Below, piece after piece: positions 27,872 through 36,604 of a stretch of 64,000 bases of DNA. Source of the stretch: Pseudomonadota bacterium (GTDB lineage Bacteria; Pseudomonadota; Alphaproteobacteria; Dongiales; Dongiaceae). The first letter of the stretch is position 1. Every line of letters starts with the position of its first letter. The notes under the pieces were generated by a model. That model did not search any database. It saw only the letters and a program-made list of their open reading frames with translations, and had not been told where the DNA came from. Location: positions 1,364,001 through 1,428,000 of the forward strand of contig JACPDN010000006.1 of NCBI GenBank assembly GCA_016183985.1. The letters are read 5' to 3'. The translations under genes were made by a program, and so were the position numbers.

Positions 27872-28924
27872 ATGCAAAGCATCTTGCGCATCATTCTGCT
27901 GGTGGTGATCGCGTGCGTCGCCATTCTTGGTCTGTTGATCTATATCCCCTTCGCCAAGGAGGGTGCCTCCTGGAGTGATCTGCCGATCTTCGCTGGCTTC
28001 GTTGGTGTGGCGTTGGTTCTGGCCTATCTCTGGTGGTGGGCGTCCGGCCGCAGGCTCGGGCGCGCGATGATCGGCTGGATGATCCTCCTGCCGCCGCTGG
28101 CGGCGCACGGATCTACCGCGATCCTGCTGGCAATGGCGCGGATCGAAGGCCGGCAGTTCGCCAGTTCCGTCAGGATCGAAAACTATCGGGAACAGCCGAT
28201 CAATTGGCCGGGTTTCGACGGTCCGGTCGGCATGGAAGTTTCGCTGGAACTGCATCATGCGGTTGGCATCGATGCCATTCTCTTGGCGCCGGAGCTGCAT
28301 TTCGGCCCTTTGCCGGAAGTCCCAGGCGACAATTTGAGCGCGACACTGACCGGTGGCAGCGGCTACCTGAAGAATTATTATCTGCCGCAGCCGCTGGGCG
28401 ACCTCACGCTGCTGAAGCCGGTCCTGTTTCAACGGGTCTTTGAAAATCGCCCGCCGGCCGATCCGGCCTATCGATGGTATGCGTCCTTCAGGCTTGCGCC
28501 ATCAGGCAAAACGGACCTCACCTACTTTCTGCTGCCCGGAACGATCGACTACCTGCCGGCGCGCAATCGCATTTGCCTCAACAGCCGCAGTGTCGGCGTG
28601 CCGATTTGCGCCGCGGATGAGGATCCGGGGAGCGGCTGCGCGTCACCCAACTATCCGCCGATAACCGACCCCATTTATGCGCTGGGCCAGGATTTGTCGG
28701 CGCTTTGGATGGCAGCAGGTTCGCACGACATGATCGTCGATCTCAGCGCGCCGCTGACTTCCGTCTTGCGTCAGCACAGCCGTTTGCAATCGAACCCGGC
28801 CGAATGGACTGCCATTCAGAAGCGCCTGGAGCCGGACGGCCTGGCCCGAGCAGGCTATCGGCTTTGCCCGGCAGGCGACGATTCGCATACCGCTTTGCGC
28901 AGCTGTTATTGCAAGGCCAATTAG
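27872..28924 (+). CDS. Membrane protein of unknown function
   Basis: The 350-residue protein starts with three hydrophobic segments (about 4-25, 38-58 and 65-87), followed by a largely beta, probably periplasmic domain. Six cysteines cluster in the last 130 residues, including SVGVPICAADEDPGSGCASP and SCYCKAN at the end, which suggests disulfides. I do not recognise the family. Two ATGs are close together (27868 and 27872); the second is in frame. Confidence 0.7.
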   Translation: MQSILRIILLVVIACVAILGLLIYIPFAKEGASWSDLPIFAGFVGVALVLAYLWWWASGRRLGRAMIGWMILLPPLAAHGSTAILLAMARIEGRQFASSVRIENYREQPINWPGFDGPVGMEVSLELHHAVGIDAILLAPELHFGPLPEVPGDNLSATLTGGSGYLKNYYLPQPLGDLTLLKPVLFQRVFENRPPADPAYRWYASFRLAPSGKTDLTYFLLPGTIDYLPARNRICLNSRSVGVPICAADEDPGSGCASPNYPPITDPIYALGQDLSALWMAAGSHDMIVDLSAPLTSVLRQHSRLQSNPAEWTAIQKRLEPDGLARAGYRLCPAGDDSHTALRSCYCKAN

Positions 28925-28943
28925 GCGCCGATGGAGATGGGGG

Positions 28944-29564
28944 CTATAGCACGCTCTGCGGGACGCCGGTCATGCGTTCCATCAGCCAGCGGCGGAATTG
29001 CAGCAGGGCCTGCACGGTGGGGCCGAGGGCGAGGGCAATGACGAGCGTGCCGAAGCCGACCGTGCCACCGAGGAAGAAGCCGATGACGAGCGCTGCCACT
29101 TCGACGATGGTGCGCGAGAGGCGGATCGAGAATTCAAACTTCTTATTGAGGCCCACCATCACGCCGTCGCGGGGCCCCGTGCCGAGGCGCGCCGGCAGAT
29201 AAAGCGCGCTGCCCACCGCCATCAGGACGATGCCGCCCAGCATGAAGCTCCAGCGGATGACGATATTGTCCGGCGTCTCGATGATCTTGAGGAAGAACTC
29301 GGCCGAGGGGCCGATCACCAGCGCATTGAGGATGGTGCCGATACCGGGCTTCATGCGCAGCGGAATCCACAGCAGCAAGACACCGATCGAGGTCACGAGC
29401 CCCGCCCAGCCGATGCCGATCCCGAGGTGAAACCCTAGGCCCTGGTGGAAGACATCCCAGGGCGAGAGGCCGAGATCGGCCCGCACCTGCAAGGCCACGG
29501 CCAGGCCCCAGATGACGAAGCCGATAAGGAGCGGCAGAAGTCGCTTCAGCAACAGGTCGGTCAT
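28944..29564 (-). CDS. YczE-like integral membrane protein
   Basis: The 206-residue protein has five or six membrane segments and the motif LGLSPWDVFHQGLG near residue 30, followed by LGTGPRDGVMVGL in the second half. This repeated G/S-PWDV/PRDG pattern is typical of the YczE/YitT-like group, whose function is not settled. The Met at 29564 is used; a longer frame begins at 29624. It is convergent with the preceding membrane protein. Confidence 0.8.
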   Translation of the reverse strand: MTDLLLKRLLPLLIGFVIWGLAVALQVRADLGLSPWDVFHQGLGFHLGIGIGWAGLVTSIGVLLLWIPLRMKPGIGTILNALVIGPSAEFFLKIIETPDNIVIRWSFMLGGIVLMAVGSALYLPARLGTGPRDGVMVGLNKKFEFSIRLSRTIVEVAALVIGFFLGGTVGFGTLVIALALGPTVQALLQFRRWLMERMTGVPQSVL

Positions 29565-29697
29565 GTGATGGTCGGAGCCCCTGATATTCCTCCTCTGCTT
29601 AGGAGAGGTCGAGGCAACTGGCAACCGGGGATGTGCGCAACCCCCTCATGCAGCCCGCAATGTCTGGCAACAATCGGCAGATGGACGCGAGCGAAAC

Positions 29698-30264
29698 TCA
29701 GCCGGTTTCGAGTTCGCTGTCCCAGTAAAGAAAATCCCGCCAACTCTGGTGGAGATAGTTTGGCGGGAAGGCGCGGCCGTTTTCCTGAAGCTCGAATGTC
29801 GTAGGTTGGATCGGCCGCCTTTTCGGGAACATGCCGACCTGATGCGGCAATTTGCTTCCCTTACGAAGGTTGCAGCCCTGGCAGGCCGCGACGACGTTCT
29901 GCCAGGAGGTGCGCCCACCACGGGCGCGCGGCACGACATGGTCGAAGGTCAGATCATGGGCCGCCGAATGCCGTCCACAATACTGGCAGCGGAAACGATC
30001 GCGCAGGAAAACGTTGAACCGGGTGAAGGCGGGACGCCGTTCCTGCGGCACATATTCTTTGAGCGAAATAACGGAAGGTAGCCGCATGGCGAGGCTGGGG
30101 CTGTGCACCATCTCGTCATATTCGGAAAGGATGTTCACGCGCTCCAGGAACACGGCCTTGACCACTTCCTGCCAGGGCCACAGAGACAGCGGGAAGTAGC
30201 TCAACGGCCGGAAATCGGCGTTGAGTACAAGGGCCGGACATGCCTCGGGCGAGGCCATCATCAT
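29698..30264 (-). CDS. HNH endonuclease
   Basis: The 188-residue protein has an HNH fold with two zinc-knuckle pairs (CQYC and CQGC) around the active segment LTFDHVVPRARGGRTSWQNVVAAC. His of FDH is the general base and Asn of WQN the second H-N-H residue. The N-terminal half (LVLNADFRPLSYFPLSLWPWQEVVKAV) is the helper region seen in a widespread stand-alone HNH family. No restriction or phage partner is near; its cellular role is uncertain. Confidence 0.9.
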   Translation of the reverse strand: MMMASPEACPALVLNADFRPLSYFPLSLWPWQEVVKAVFLERVNILSEYDEMVHSPSLAMRLPSVISLKEYVPQERRPAFTRFNVFLRDRFRCQYCGRHSAAHDLTFDHVVPRARGGRTSWQNVVAACQGCNLRKGSKLPHQVGMFPKRRPIQPTTFELQENGRAFPPNYLHQSWRDFLYWDSELETG

Positions 30265-30437
30265 GCCAACTCCCGCATTGCCTAAAGGCCTAACGGGTCT
30301 CCGCGATCATGCGGGAACCCGCACGCCAACGATTAAGGAATAGCTGGGACGGAGAGAAAACTCAAGATGTAGCGGTTGAACGGGTGTGATCTTTCACGAT
30401 CTTGTCATTCCGCCCCCGTTCATACGCAAACTATGCC

Positions 30438-30467
30438 GTCATCCCCGGGACTTCGCCCGGGGATGAC
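30438..30467. repeat. Intergenic hairpin, family A minimal form (copy A6)
   Basis: GTCATCCCCGGG at 30438-30449 pairs perfectly with CCCGGGGATGAC at 30456-30467 over a 6-base loop. It lies 10 bases beyond the esterase stop and may act as terminator. Confidence 0.8.
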
Positions 30468-30477
30468 GATGTGGGTC

Positions 30478-31161
30478 TCAGTGATGATGATGCCCGTGGT
30501 CGTGATGTTTGCACATCAGTTGATGCAGCATCGAGGCGCAGAGTTCGAGGCCGCGCTGGTCGATGGAATGCGGCAGGCCCGGGCGGCCTTCGGCATGGAC
30601 CTGGACGCCCTGGGCCTTCAGGGCCGCCTCAGCCTCGCCCATCGCCTGGAACGGCAGAACCTCGTCGGCCATGCCATGAACGAGGAGCACCGGCGGCTTA
30701 GACTTCAATTCGGCGCCGAGCAATTCAGGCGCCACCAGCATGCCGGAATAGCCGACGATGCCGGCCACCGGATTGGCGCGGCGGAGGCCCACATGGAGCG
30801 CCATCATGGTGCCCTGGCTGAAACCCACCAGCGCCAGATCCGCCTCGGTGAGGCCGCGGGACGAGAGAACCTCGTCAAGATAGGCGTCGAGGATGGGCGC
30901 GGCTTCACGGGCGCCCTTCAGACGGTTGGCGGCACTGCGTTCCTCGAGGCCGAACCATTGATAGCCACCGAACGGGTTGATCTCGCAAGGGTAAGGCGCA
31001 TTGGGCGAGAGGAACTCGGCCTCCGGCAAGGCTGGCGCCAGATAGGGTGCGAGGCTGATGAGGTCGTCGCCATTGGAGCCGTAGCCATGCAGGAACACCA
31101 CCACCTGCTCCGGCTTCGAGCCATTGAGGGGCGGATGCGAGGGACCGTCGAGCTTGACCAT
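30478..31161 (-). CDS. Carboxylesterase/phospholipase-type alpha/beta hydrolase with His-rich tail
   Basis: The 227-residue protein is a small alpha/beta hydrolase of the YpfH/EstB type. HGYGSNGDDL near residue 25 forms the oxyanion region. The nucleophile is in GFSQG, the acid in HGMADEVLPF and the base in GLPHSID. The last eleven residues, CKHHDHGHHHH, contain seven His and one Cys, far beyond the normal family end. The tail may bind metal. Substrates are likely short-chain esters; this is inference. Confidence 0.9.
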   Translation of the reverse strand: MVKLDGPSHPPLNGSKPEQVVVFLHGYGSNGDDLISLAPYLAPALPEAEFLSPNAPYPCEINPFGGYQWFGLEERSAANRLKGAREAAPILDAYLDEVLSSRGLTEADLALVGFSQGTMMALHVGLRRANPVAGIVGYSGMLVAPELLGAELKSKPPVLLVHGMADEVLPFQAMGEAEAALKAQGVQVHAEGRPGLPHSIDQRGLELCASMLHQLMCKHHDHGHHHH

Positions 31162-31253
31162 AGAATAAGGGCTTTCACGTGAGGGAGGTTGACGCCCTCA
31201 ATATCAGGCAAAAGCCAAGGCGGCAAATGGGCACGGCCGGGATGGTGCCCGCC

Positions 31254-32129
31254 TTATTCCGGCAGCGGGATGAATTCGTGCTCGCCCCGGATGGGCAGGC
31301 CGAACTGGTTGCGGCGCCAATCCGCCTTGGCCTGTTCGATGCGCTCCTGCGAGGAGGAGACGAAGTTCCAATAGATGTGGCGCGGGCCGTCGAGCGGCTC
31401 GCCGCCCAGCACCACGAAGCGCGCTGGCGTCAACGCCTTGATGACGATCTCGCCGGGGCCGAAGGCCAGCAGACGGCCCTGCTCATAGGCCGCCCCATCG
31501 ATCTCGACCGTGCCTTCGATGAAATAGGCGGCGCGTTCCTCGTAGGCGGCATCGAGGCAATAGGTGGCGCCGGCTTTCAGGGTGACATCGCCATAAAAGA
31601 GCGGCGAGTGCGTGGCGACCGGCGAGACGAGATCGTCGATGGTGCCGGCGATGACCTTGAGGCCGATGCCCTCGCCCGACATTTCCGGAAGTTGCGCCGT
31701 GCCGTAATGGGCGAAGGCGGGCTCGACCTCCTCGTCTTTTTTCGGCAGAGCGACCCAGGATTGCAGGCCGTAAAGATCCTGCGGGCGTTTGCGCAAGTCG
31801 GCATCCGAGCGTTCGGAATGCACGATGCCACGGCCCGCGGTCATCCAATTGACGTCGCCAGGATTGATCGCAAGCTCCGTCCCCAGCGAATCGCGATGCA
31901 CGATCGAGCCCTTCAAGAGATAGGTCACGGTCGAGAGCCCGATATGGGGATGCGGGCGCACATCCATGCCCTTTCCCGCCGGCAGCGTCACCGGACCGAA
32001 CTGGTCGAGGAAGACGAAGGGGCCGACCATGCGCCGCTCGGCCACGGGCAGCACGCGCATGACCGAGAAATCGCCGATATCGCGCAGACGCGGCACGACG
32101 ATGTTCTGGATGGGGGCCGGTTGGGTCAT
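31254..32129 (-). CDS. Pirin family protein
   Basis: The 291-residue protein is a bicupin pirin. The N-terminal cupin has the metal motif DVRPHPHIGLSTVTYLLKGSIVHRDSLG and TAGRGIVHSE. The C-terminal cupin lies beyond residue 170. Some pirins oxidise quercetin and others act as redox-responsive co-regulators. A strong AAGGAGA precedes the ATG at 32129, which overlaps the stop of the LysR gene by ATGA; the LysR protein is therefore likely to control it. Confidence 0.92.
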   Translation of the reverse strand: MTQPAPIQNIVVPRLRDIGDFSVMRVLPVAERRMVGPFVFLDQFGPVTLPAGKGMDVRPHPHIGLSTVTYLLKGSIVHRDSLGTELAINPGDVNWMTAGRGIVHSERSDADLRKRPQDLYGLQSWVALPKKDEEVEPAFAHYGTAQLPEMSGEGIGLKVIAGTIDDLVSPVATHSPLFYGDVTLKAGATYCLDAAYEERAAYFIEGTVEIDGAAYEQGRLLAFGPGEIVIKALTPARFVVLGGEPLDGPRHIYWNFVSSSQERIEQAKADWRRNQFGLPIRGEHEFIPLPE

Positions 32130-33049
32130 GCGTTCTCCTTGTTCTTGTCGGCGGCGGCTTCGCTCTTCAACCAATCGCGCAAGATCGCGATCTCGCGCCG
32201 CCGGGCCATGTGTTCCGGGCAGACGAAATAATAGCCGAGATCGCTTTTGAGGCGCAGCGGGAAAGGCGCCACCAGTTTCCGGGCGGCGACGAGATCCTGC
32301 ACGGCGGTGGTGTTCCCTAAGAAAACGCCCTGGCCGGAGAGTGCTGCTTCGAGCACGACGAGGCTGTCGTTGAAATGAAGGCCGCTCTTGGCGTCGACCG
32401 CGCGGGCACCGGCAGCCGTCAGCCAGTCCTGCCAATTGGGCCAGCTGCCAAGCCTGGTCGACCAATCATTGTGCAGCAAGGTGTGATGCTTGAGATCGTC
32501 CGGCACTTTGAGCGGATGCGGGCCCCGCAGCAATTTGGGACTGCAGACGGGGAAGAGTTCTTCCGACAGCAGGAAATGCGCATCGAGGCCCGGGAATTTG
32601 CCGATGCCAAAGCGCAAAGCCGCATCGACCTGGTCGCGGGCGAAATCGCTGTAGCGGCGATTGGCATCGAGCAGCAGATCGACGCTGCCTGGCAGCGCCC
32701 GGTAGCGCGGCAGGCGGCCGATGAGCCAGCTGGCGGCGAGCGTGGGATCGACACTCAAGCGGATCTGCGGGGTGGCCTGGTGCTCGCGCATCTGTTTCAC
32801 GGCCTCGGCGAGCAGCCGGAAGGCCGCTTGCAAGGTGTCGCTGCCCGCCTCGCCCGTTTCGGTGAGTTCCAGCGCGTTGCCGCGCCGGCGGATGAGCGGG
32901 CGCCCGAGATCGGCTTCGAGCGCCTTCACCTGCTGGCTCACGGCGGCCGGCGTCACATGCAGCTCGGCAGCAGCCGCGCGCACGCTGCCCAACCGCGCCA
33001 CCGCCTCGAAGGCGCGCAAGGCGGGCAGCATCGGCATCCTTTCGACCAT
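32126..33049 (-). CDS. LysR-family transcriptional regulator (GcvA-like)
   Basis: The 307-residue protein has an N-terminal winged helix (LRAFEAVARLGSVRAAAAELHVTPAAVSQQVKALE) and a C-terminal effector domain with LSVDPTLAASWLIGRLPRYR, the GcvA-like pattern. CAGGAG lies upstream of the ATG. It is translationally coupled to the pirin gene, an unusual same-strand layout for a LysR gene and its likely target. Confidence 0.9.
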   Translation of the reverse strand: MVERMPMLPALRAFEAVARLGSVRAAAAELHVTPAAVSQQVKALEADLGRPLIRRRGNALELTETGEAGSDTLQAAFRLLAEAVKQMREHQATPQIRLSVDPTLAASWLIGRLPRYRALPGSVDLLLDANRRYSDFARDQVDAALRFGIGKFPGLDAHFLLSEELFPVCSPKLLRGPHPLKVPDDLKHHTLLHNDWSTRLGSWPNWQDWLTAAGARAVDAKSGLHFNDSLVVLEAALSGQGVFLGNTTAVQDLVAARKLVAPFPLRLKSDLGYYFVCPEHMARRREIAILRDWLKSEAAADKNKENA

Positions 33050-33197
33050 TCCAGCTCCTGTTAATTCTAGCTTAATCCGCTTGGTACGGAGTCTAAGCTG
33101 ACTTATCGGCCTTCTTGCCCAATATAGCCAGTATCAGGTCGTTTCGGAACCGGCAACAGCGTGAAGCGACCCTTAACCCGACTTTAGGAGAGCCATC

Positions 33198-33458
33198 ATG
33201 CAGAGCGATTGGGATTCATTGTTTTTCACCTACCGGCCCCATGCCGACCAGCAGCCCCATGAGAAGCACCTGCTGGCCGATATCGGCCTGGTCCGCACCA
33301 TCGATGGCGGCCTCGCCTTGGCCGAAGACCCGACGCACCGGGTCTATCCCGGCGGCCAGAGCCTATGGCAGCGGGTCGGCGGCGCGTTACGCCGGGCGGG
33401 CTTCGCCTTCAGGCCGGCTGCGCCGAACGAGACAAGTGCGGCAGGGCATCGGCGATGA
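33198..33458 (+). CDS. Small protein of unknown function
   Basis: The 86-residue frame has a strong ribosome-binding site (TTAGGAGAGCC) before the ATG. The composition is that of a real soluble protein: MQSDWDSLFFTYRPHAD, then EKHLLADIGLVRTIDGGLALAEDP. I do not recognise the family. Its last 50 bases overlap the end of the convergent ABC transporter gene, which may limit the length of its true C-terminus. Confidence 0.6.
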   Translation: MQSDWDSLFFTYRPHADQQPHEKHLLADIGLVRTIDGGLALAEDPTHRVYPGGQSLWQRVGGALRRAGFAFRPAAPNETSAAGHRR

Positions 33459-34353
33459 GGTGGTATTTCACATTGGCGTTGGAGGCGGTGCGATAGAAGG
33501 TGAGCAACTGGTCCCAGGGATCGGCCACCTTCTGGAAGCCGGTGATGAAGACGATCAATGTGGAAACCTCCACCTCGCCCTTGATCACCAGCCAGCCGCC
33601 GACCGAGAGAACGATGAGCGGCGCCAGCGCATCGAGAAAATTGCCGAAGAAGGTGAGGAAGAACTTCACCCGGTAGACGGCGAGCCGCGTGCGGAAAGCG
33701 CCGGTGACGAGGCGATGGAAGCGGCGCCGGAATCTCGGCTCGCCATGCCGGTCGAAATCGCTGGCGACAATGGTGTCGCCCATCTTGCGCAGGAGCCGCG
33801 CATGGATATTGCCCCAGCGGTTGATGCGCCGCTGCCCCAGCGGCACCACGAAGAGCTGCGGCAGATAGAGCACAATGGCAAAAAGGGCGATGCGCGGCTC
33901 GACCCAGATGAGATAGCCCATGGCGGAAAAGGCTGTGCCGACCTGCAGCAAGGGGAAGGAGACGCTGTCGCCGACGAAGCCCGCGAGATCCTCGACCTCG
34001 GCCGCCACAATCGAGACCACGGCGCCCTGCTTGACCGGGTGATCGCCATTCAGCTTCTGCGTGCCGTCGAAAATGACATGGCGCAGATGCCGCGCCACCT
34101 CCTCCACCATATAGCCGCGATAGACGTTGAGGAGGTATTTGAGCCCGCCCTGCAACAACAGGACGCCGAGATAGGCGGCGGCGAGCAAGAGCAGGAGATT
34201 CACGGCGCGGCTGTGGATGGCATCATCGACGATGCGGCGCTGCAATTCGAGCGGCAGGGTGGTGAGCAGCGAGACGAAGATGGTGAGCCCGCAGAGCAGG
34301 ATCTGCCGCCTGCCGCTGGCCTGCCAGATGAAGACGAGAAGCGAACGCGGCAT
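33409..34353 (-). CDS. ABC exporter transmembrane-domain protein lacking an ATPase domain
   Basis: The 314-residue protein matches the type I exporter membrane domain: LLCGLTIFVSLLTTLPLELQRRIVDDAI at the first helix, the coupling region RYGEE-like VEEVARHLRHVIFDG, and six membrane segments. The frame stops soon after the last helix, so the usual 240-residue nucleotide-binding domain is missing and no ATPase gene is adjacent. It could pair with an ATPase elsewhere or be a decayed exporter. The ATG at 34353 has AGGA upstream. Confidence 0.8.
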   Translation of the reverse strand: MPRSLLVFIWQASGRRQILLCGLTIFVSLLTTLPLELQRRIVDDAIHSRAVNLLLLLAAAYLGVLLLQGGLKYLLNVYRGYMVEEVARHLRHVIFDGTQKLNGDHPVKQGAVVSIVAAEVEDLAGFVGDSVSFPLLQVGTAFSAMGYLIWVEPRIALFAIVLYLPQLFVVPLGQRRINRWGNIHARLLRKMGDTIVASDFDRHGEPRFRRRFHRLVTGAFRTRLAVYRVKFFLTFFGNFLDALAPLIVLSVGGWLVIKGEVEVSTLIVFITGFQKVADPWDQLLTFYRTASNANVKYHLIADALPHLSRSAQPA

Positions 34354-34443
34354 GTTCCGATCCTGACTTTCTTTCGATCCTGGCAGCAGTCTAGCTTGGC
34401 CTCGCGGCCGCCGCTTGCCTTCGCTCAGCCTGCGGCAATTCGC

Positions 34444-35307
34444 TCAAGACGACCTCGCCGCGGCAAGCTCGGCGCGGATACAGGCGGCCAGGGCCTGGGC
34501 CGGGGCGGTGAGCGGCGCCACCTCCGGCCGGGCAAGAACCACGCGCTGGCGCACGCGGGTATCCTTCAACGCGACGCGGGCGATCTTCTTGCCGTCATAG
34601 GCGAGGTCGGAAGCCGGCCGCGTCACCAGCACCGAGATGCCGTGACCGTTGGCGACGAGGCCCAATACCATTTCCAGCGACCGCGTGCGATGGGCGATGC
34701 GCGGCTCGATCCCCTCGGCGCGAAAGACGGAGAGCAGGAAGTCGCGGCTCAAAGGAAGATCGACCAGGATGAAGGGCTCACTGGCGAGGGCCGCGACCGA
34801 TACCGATTTCGCCTTCGCCAGGCGATGGCCGGCGGGGAGCAGCGCGTAGGGCTTCAGTTCCGCCACCGTTTCCGTGGCGATGCGGGCGCCCATCTCGACG
34901 TCATAGGAAAGGGCGAGTTCGATCCGGCCGGCGGCGAGATGTTGGTTCATTTCGTTGAGATCCGCCTCAACCGGCTGCACGGTGACGCGCGGGTAATCCC
35001 GCGCCATGCGCTTCAGGATCCCCGGCACATATTGCGGGCCCAAGGTCGTGAAATAGCCGAAGGCGACATGGCCCGCAGGTTCGCCACCGCCGGGGGCTGC
35101 CTCGAAAGCCGCGAGGCGTGCCACAAGCCCGCGCGCCTCGCCCAGCTTGCGCTGGCCGAAGGGGGTGAGCACGAGGCCCTTGGCCGGCTGGCGCTGGAAC
35201 AGTGGCTGGCCAAGGATTTCCTCAAGCGCCTTCACGGCGATCGAGACTGACGGCTGCGAGAGGTTGAGCACGCGGGCGGCGCCCGCCGTGCTGCCGGCCT
35301 CGGCCAC
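34444..35307 (-). CDS. LysR-family transcriptional regulator with non-canonical or lost start codon
   Basis: From the first canonical start (GTG at 35307) the protein has 287 residues. The helix-turn-helix begins at once with AEAGSTAGAARVLNLSQPSVSIAVKALEE, so helix 1 is missing. In the same frame, codons 35340-35308 encode ISLRHIRAYLA, which is exactly the missing LysR N-terminus, but the only start-like codons there are ATC (35340-35338), ATA (35346-35344) and CTG (35334-35332), and a TAG stop lies at 35358-35356. Either an unusual start is used or the ATG was lost by mutation. The effector domain looks intact. It is divergent from the CoA-transferase gene, its probable target. Confidence 0.8.
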   Translation of the reverse strand: MAEAGSTAGAARVLNLSQPSVSIAVKALEEILGQPLFQRQPAKGLVLTPFGQRKLGEARGLVARLAAFEAAPGGGEPAGHVAFGYFTTLGPQYVPGILKRMARDYPRVTVQPVEADLNEMNQHLAAGRIELALSYDVEMGARIATETVAELKPYALLPAGHRLAKAKSVSVAALASEPFILVDLPLSRDFLLSVFRAEGIEPRIAHRTRSLEMVLGLVANGHGISVLVTRPASDLAYDGKKIARVALKDTRVRQRVVLARPEVAPLTAPAQALAACIRAELAAARSS

Positions 35308-35443
35308 CGCGAGATAGGCCCGGATATGACGCAGCGAGATAGATATAGCTGATGCCTATACTGAAAATTAGAAAGCAGTATTTTTCCTTATATCCCGTTC
35401 CGCCGATCATGACGAGGTGAATAAGCCTCCTGACGGTGTCGAT

Positions 35444-36604
35444 ATGAAACCCGGTCCCTTAAGCGGTATCCGCATCCTCGACCTCACCCGCGTGCTGTCC
35501 GGCCCCTATTGCACGGCGCTCCTCGCCGATCTCGGCGCCGAGGTGGTGAAGCTGGAGAGCCCAGGCGGCGATGACTACCGCCATGTCGGTCCCTTCCGTG
35601 ACGGGGAGAGCGCTTTGTTCCAATTGGTCAACCGCAACAAGCTGGGCTTGATGCTGGACCTCAAAGATCCCGCAGATCAGCACCTGGCGCGGGCGTTGGC
35701 AGTCAAGGCGGATGTCGTGGTGGAGAATTTCCGGCCCGGGGTCGCGGCCCGGTTGGGCCTTGGCTATGAGGATCTCGCCCGCGACAATCCGGGTCTCATC
35801 TATGCCAGCATCTCCGGTTTTGGGCAGAAGGGGACCAAGGCCGACCTCCCCGCTTTCGATCTGGTGGCGCAGGCGATGTCCGGCCTGATGGCGATGACGG
35901 GCAGCGCCGATGGCCCGCCCACCAAGGCCGGCGATTCCTTCGGCGATCTTGCCGCCGGGCTGTTTGCGTCCTGGTCGATCCTCGCCGCGTTGGTGGAGCG
36001 GCAACGCAATGGCAAGGGGCGGCGCCTTGACATCGCCATGGTGGACAGCCTGGTGGCACTGCTGCCGACCGCCATGGCGCAGTTCATGTTCGGAAAAACG
36101 CCGCCGATGCGCAGCGGCAACCGGCATCCCTTGTCGACACCCTTCGGTGCGTTTCCGGCGCGCGATGGGCATCTCGTCATCTGCGTGCTCAACAATGGAC
36201 AGTTCGCCAGGCTTGCCGGCTGCATCGGCCAGCCGGCATTCGCGACCGATCCGCGTTTTGCCAGCGATGCTTTGCGAACCGAGAACGAGCCAGTGCTGCG
36301 GCAGGCGATCGAGGCATGGCTGGCACATATCGATGTGGCCGCTGCGGTGGCGACGCTGAGTGCCGCCGGCATTCCGGCCTCTGGCATTGAGGCGGCAGCC
36401 GATGTCTTCAACGGCGCCCATGTCGCCCTGCGCGGGCTGATGCCGCAGGTGATGCATCCGACACTCGGGCCGATCCCGGTGATGGAACAACCGGTGCATT
36501 TCAGCGGCCTGGCGCGTGGAGCGCAGCAGCCGGCGCCATCGCTGGGTCAGCACAATGCGGAGATACTGGAACGCTGGCTGGGAAAGGAAGAGGTGCGCGC
36601 ATGA
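35444..36604 (+). CDS. CaiB/BaiF-type (family III) CoA transferase
   Basis: The 386-residue protein opens with PLSGIRILDLTRVLSGPYCTALLADLGAEVVKLE, the family N-terminus. It contains the catalytic Asp in AFDLVAQAMSGLM. Enzymes of this family move CoA between carboxylic acids, for example from succinyl-CoA. The ATG at 35444 fits the family length; a GTG at 35417 is an alternative. The stop overlaps the acyl-CoA dehydrogenase start (ATGA), so the pair likely activates and then oxidises one organic acid. Confidence 0.9.
   Translation: MKPGPLSGIRILDLTRVLSGPYCTALLADLGAEVVKLESPGGDDYRHVGPFRDGESALFQLVNRNKLGLMLDLKDPADQHLARALAVKADVVVENFRPGVAARLGLGYEDLARDNPGLIYASISGFGQKGTKADLPAFDLVAQAMSGLMAMTGSADGPPTKAGDSFGDLAAGLFASWSILAALVERQRNGKGRRLDIAMVDSLVALLPTAMAQFMFGKTPPMRSGNRHPLSTPFGAFPARDGHLVICVLNNGQFARLAGCIGQPAFATDPRFASDALRTENEPVLRQAIEAWLAHIDVAAAVATLSAAGIPASGIEAAADVFNGAHVALRGLMPQVMHPTLGPIPVMEQPVHFSGLARGAQQPAPSLGQHNAEILERWLGKEEVRA

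Noticed and set aside
29698-30264. HNH gene as part of a restriction or phage system
   Set aside because: The family is a common stand-alone chromosomal HNH protein and no methylase, specificity or phage gene lies near.
33115-35250. 711-codon open frame on the plus strand
   Set aside because: It covers the ABC membrane protein and a LysR gene on the other strand, both with clear domains, and its own translation has none.
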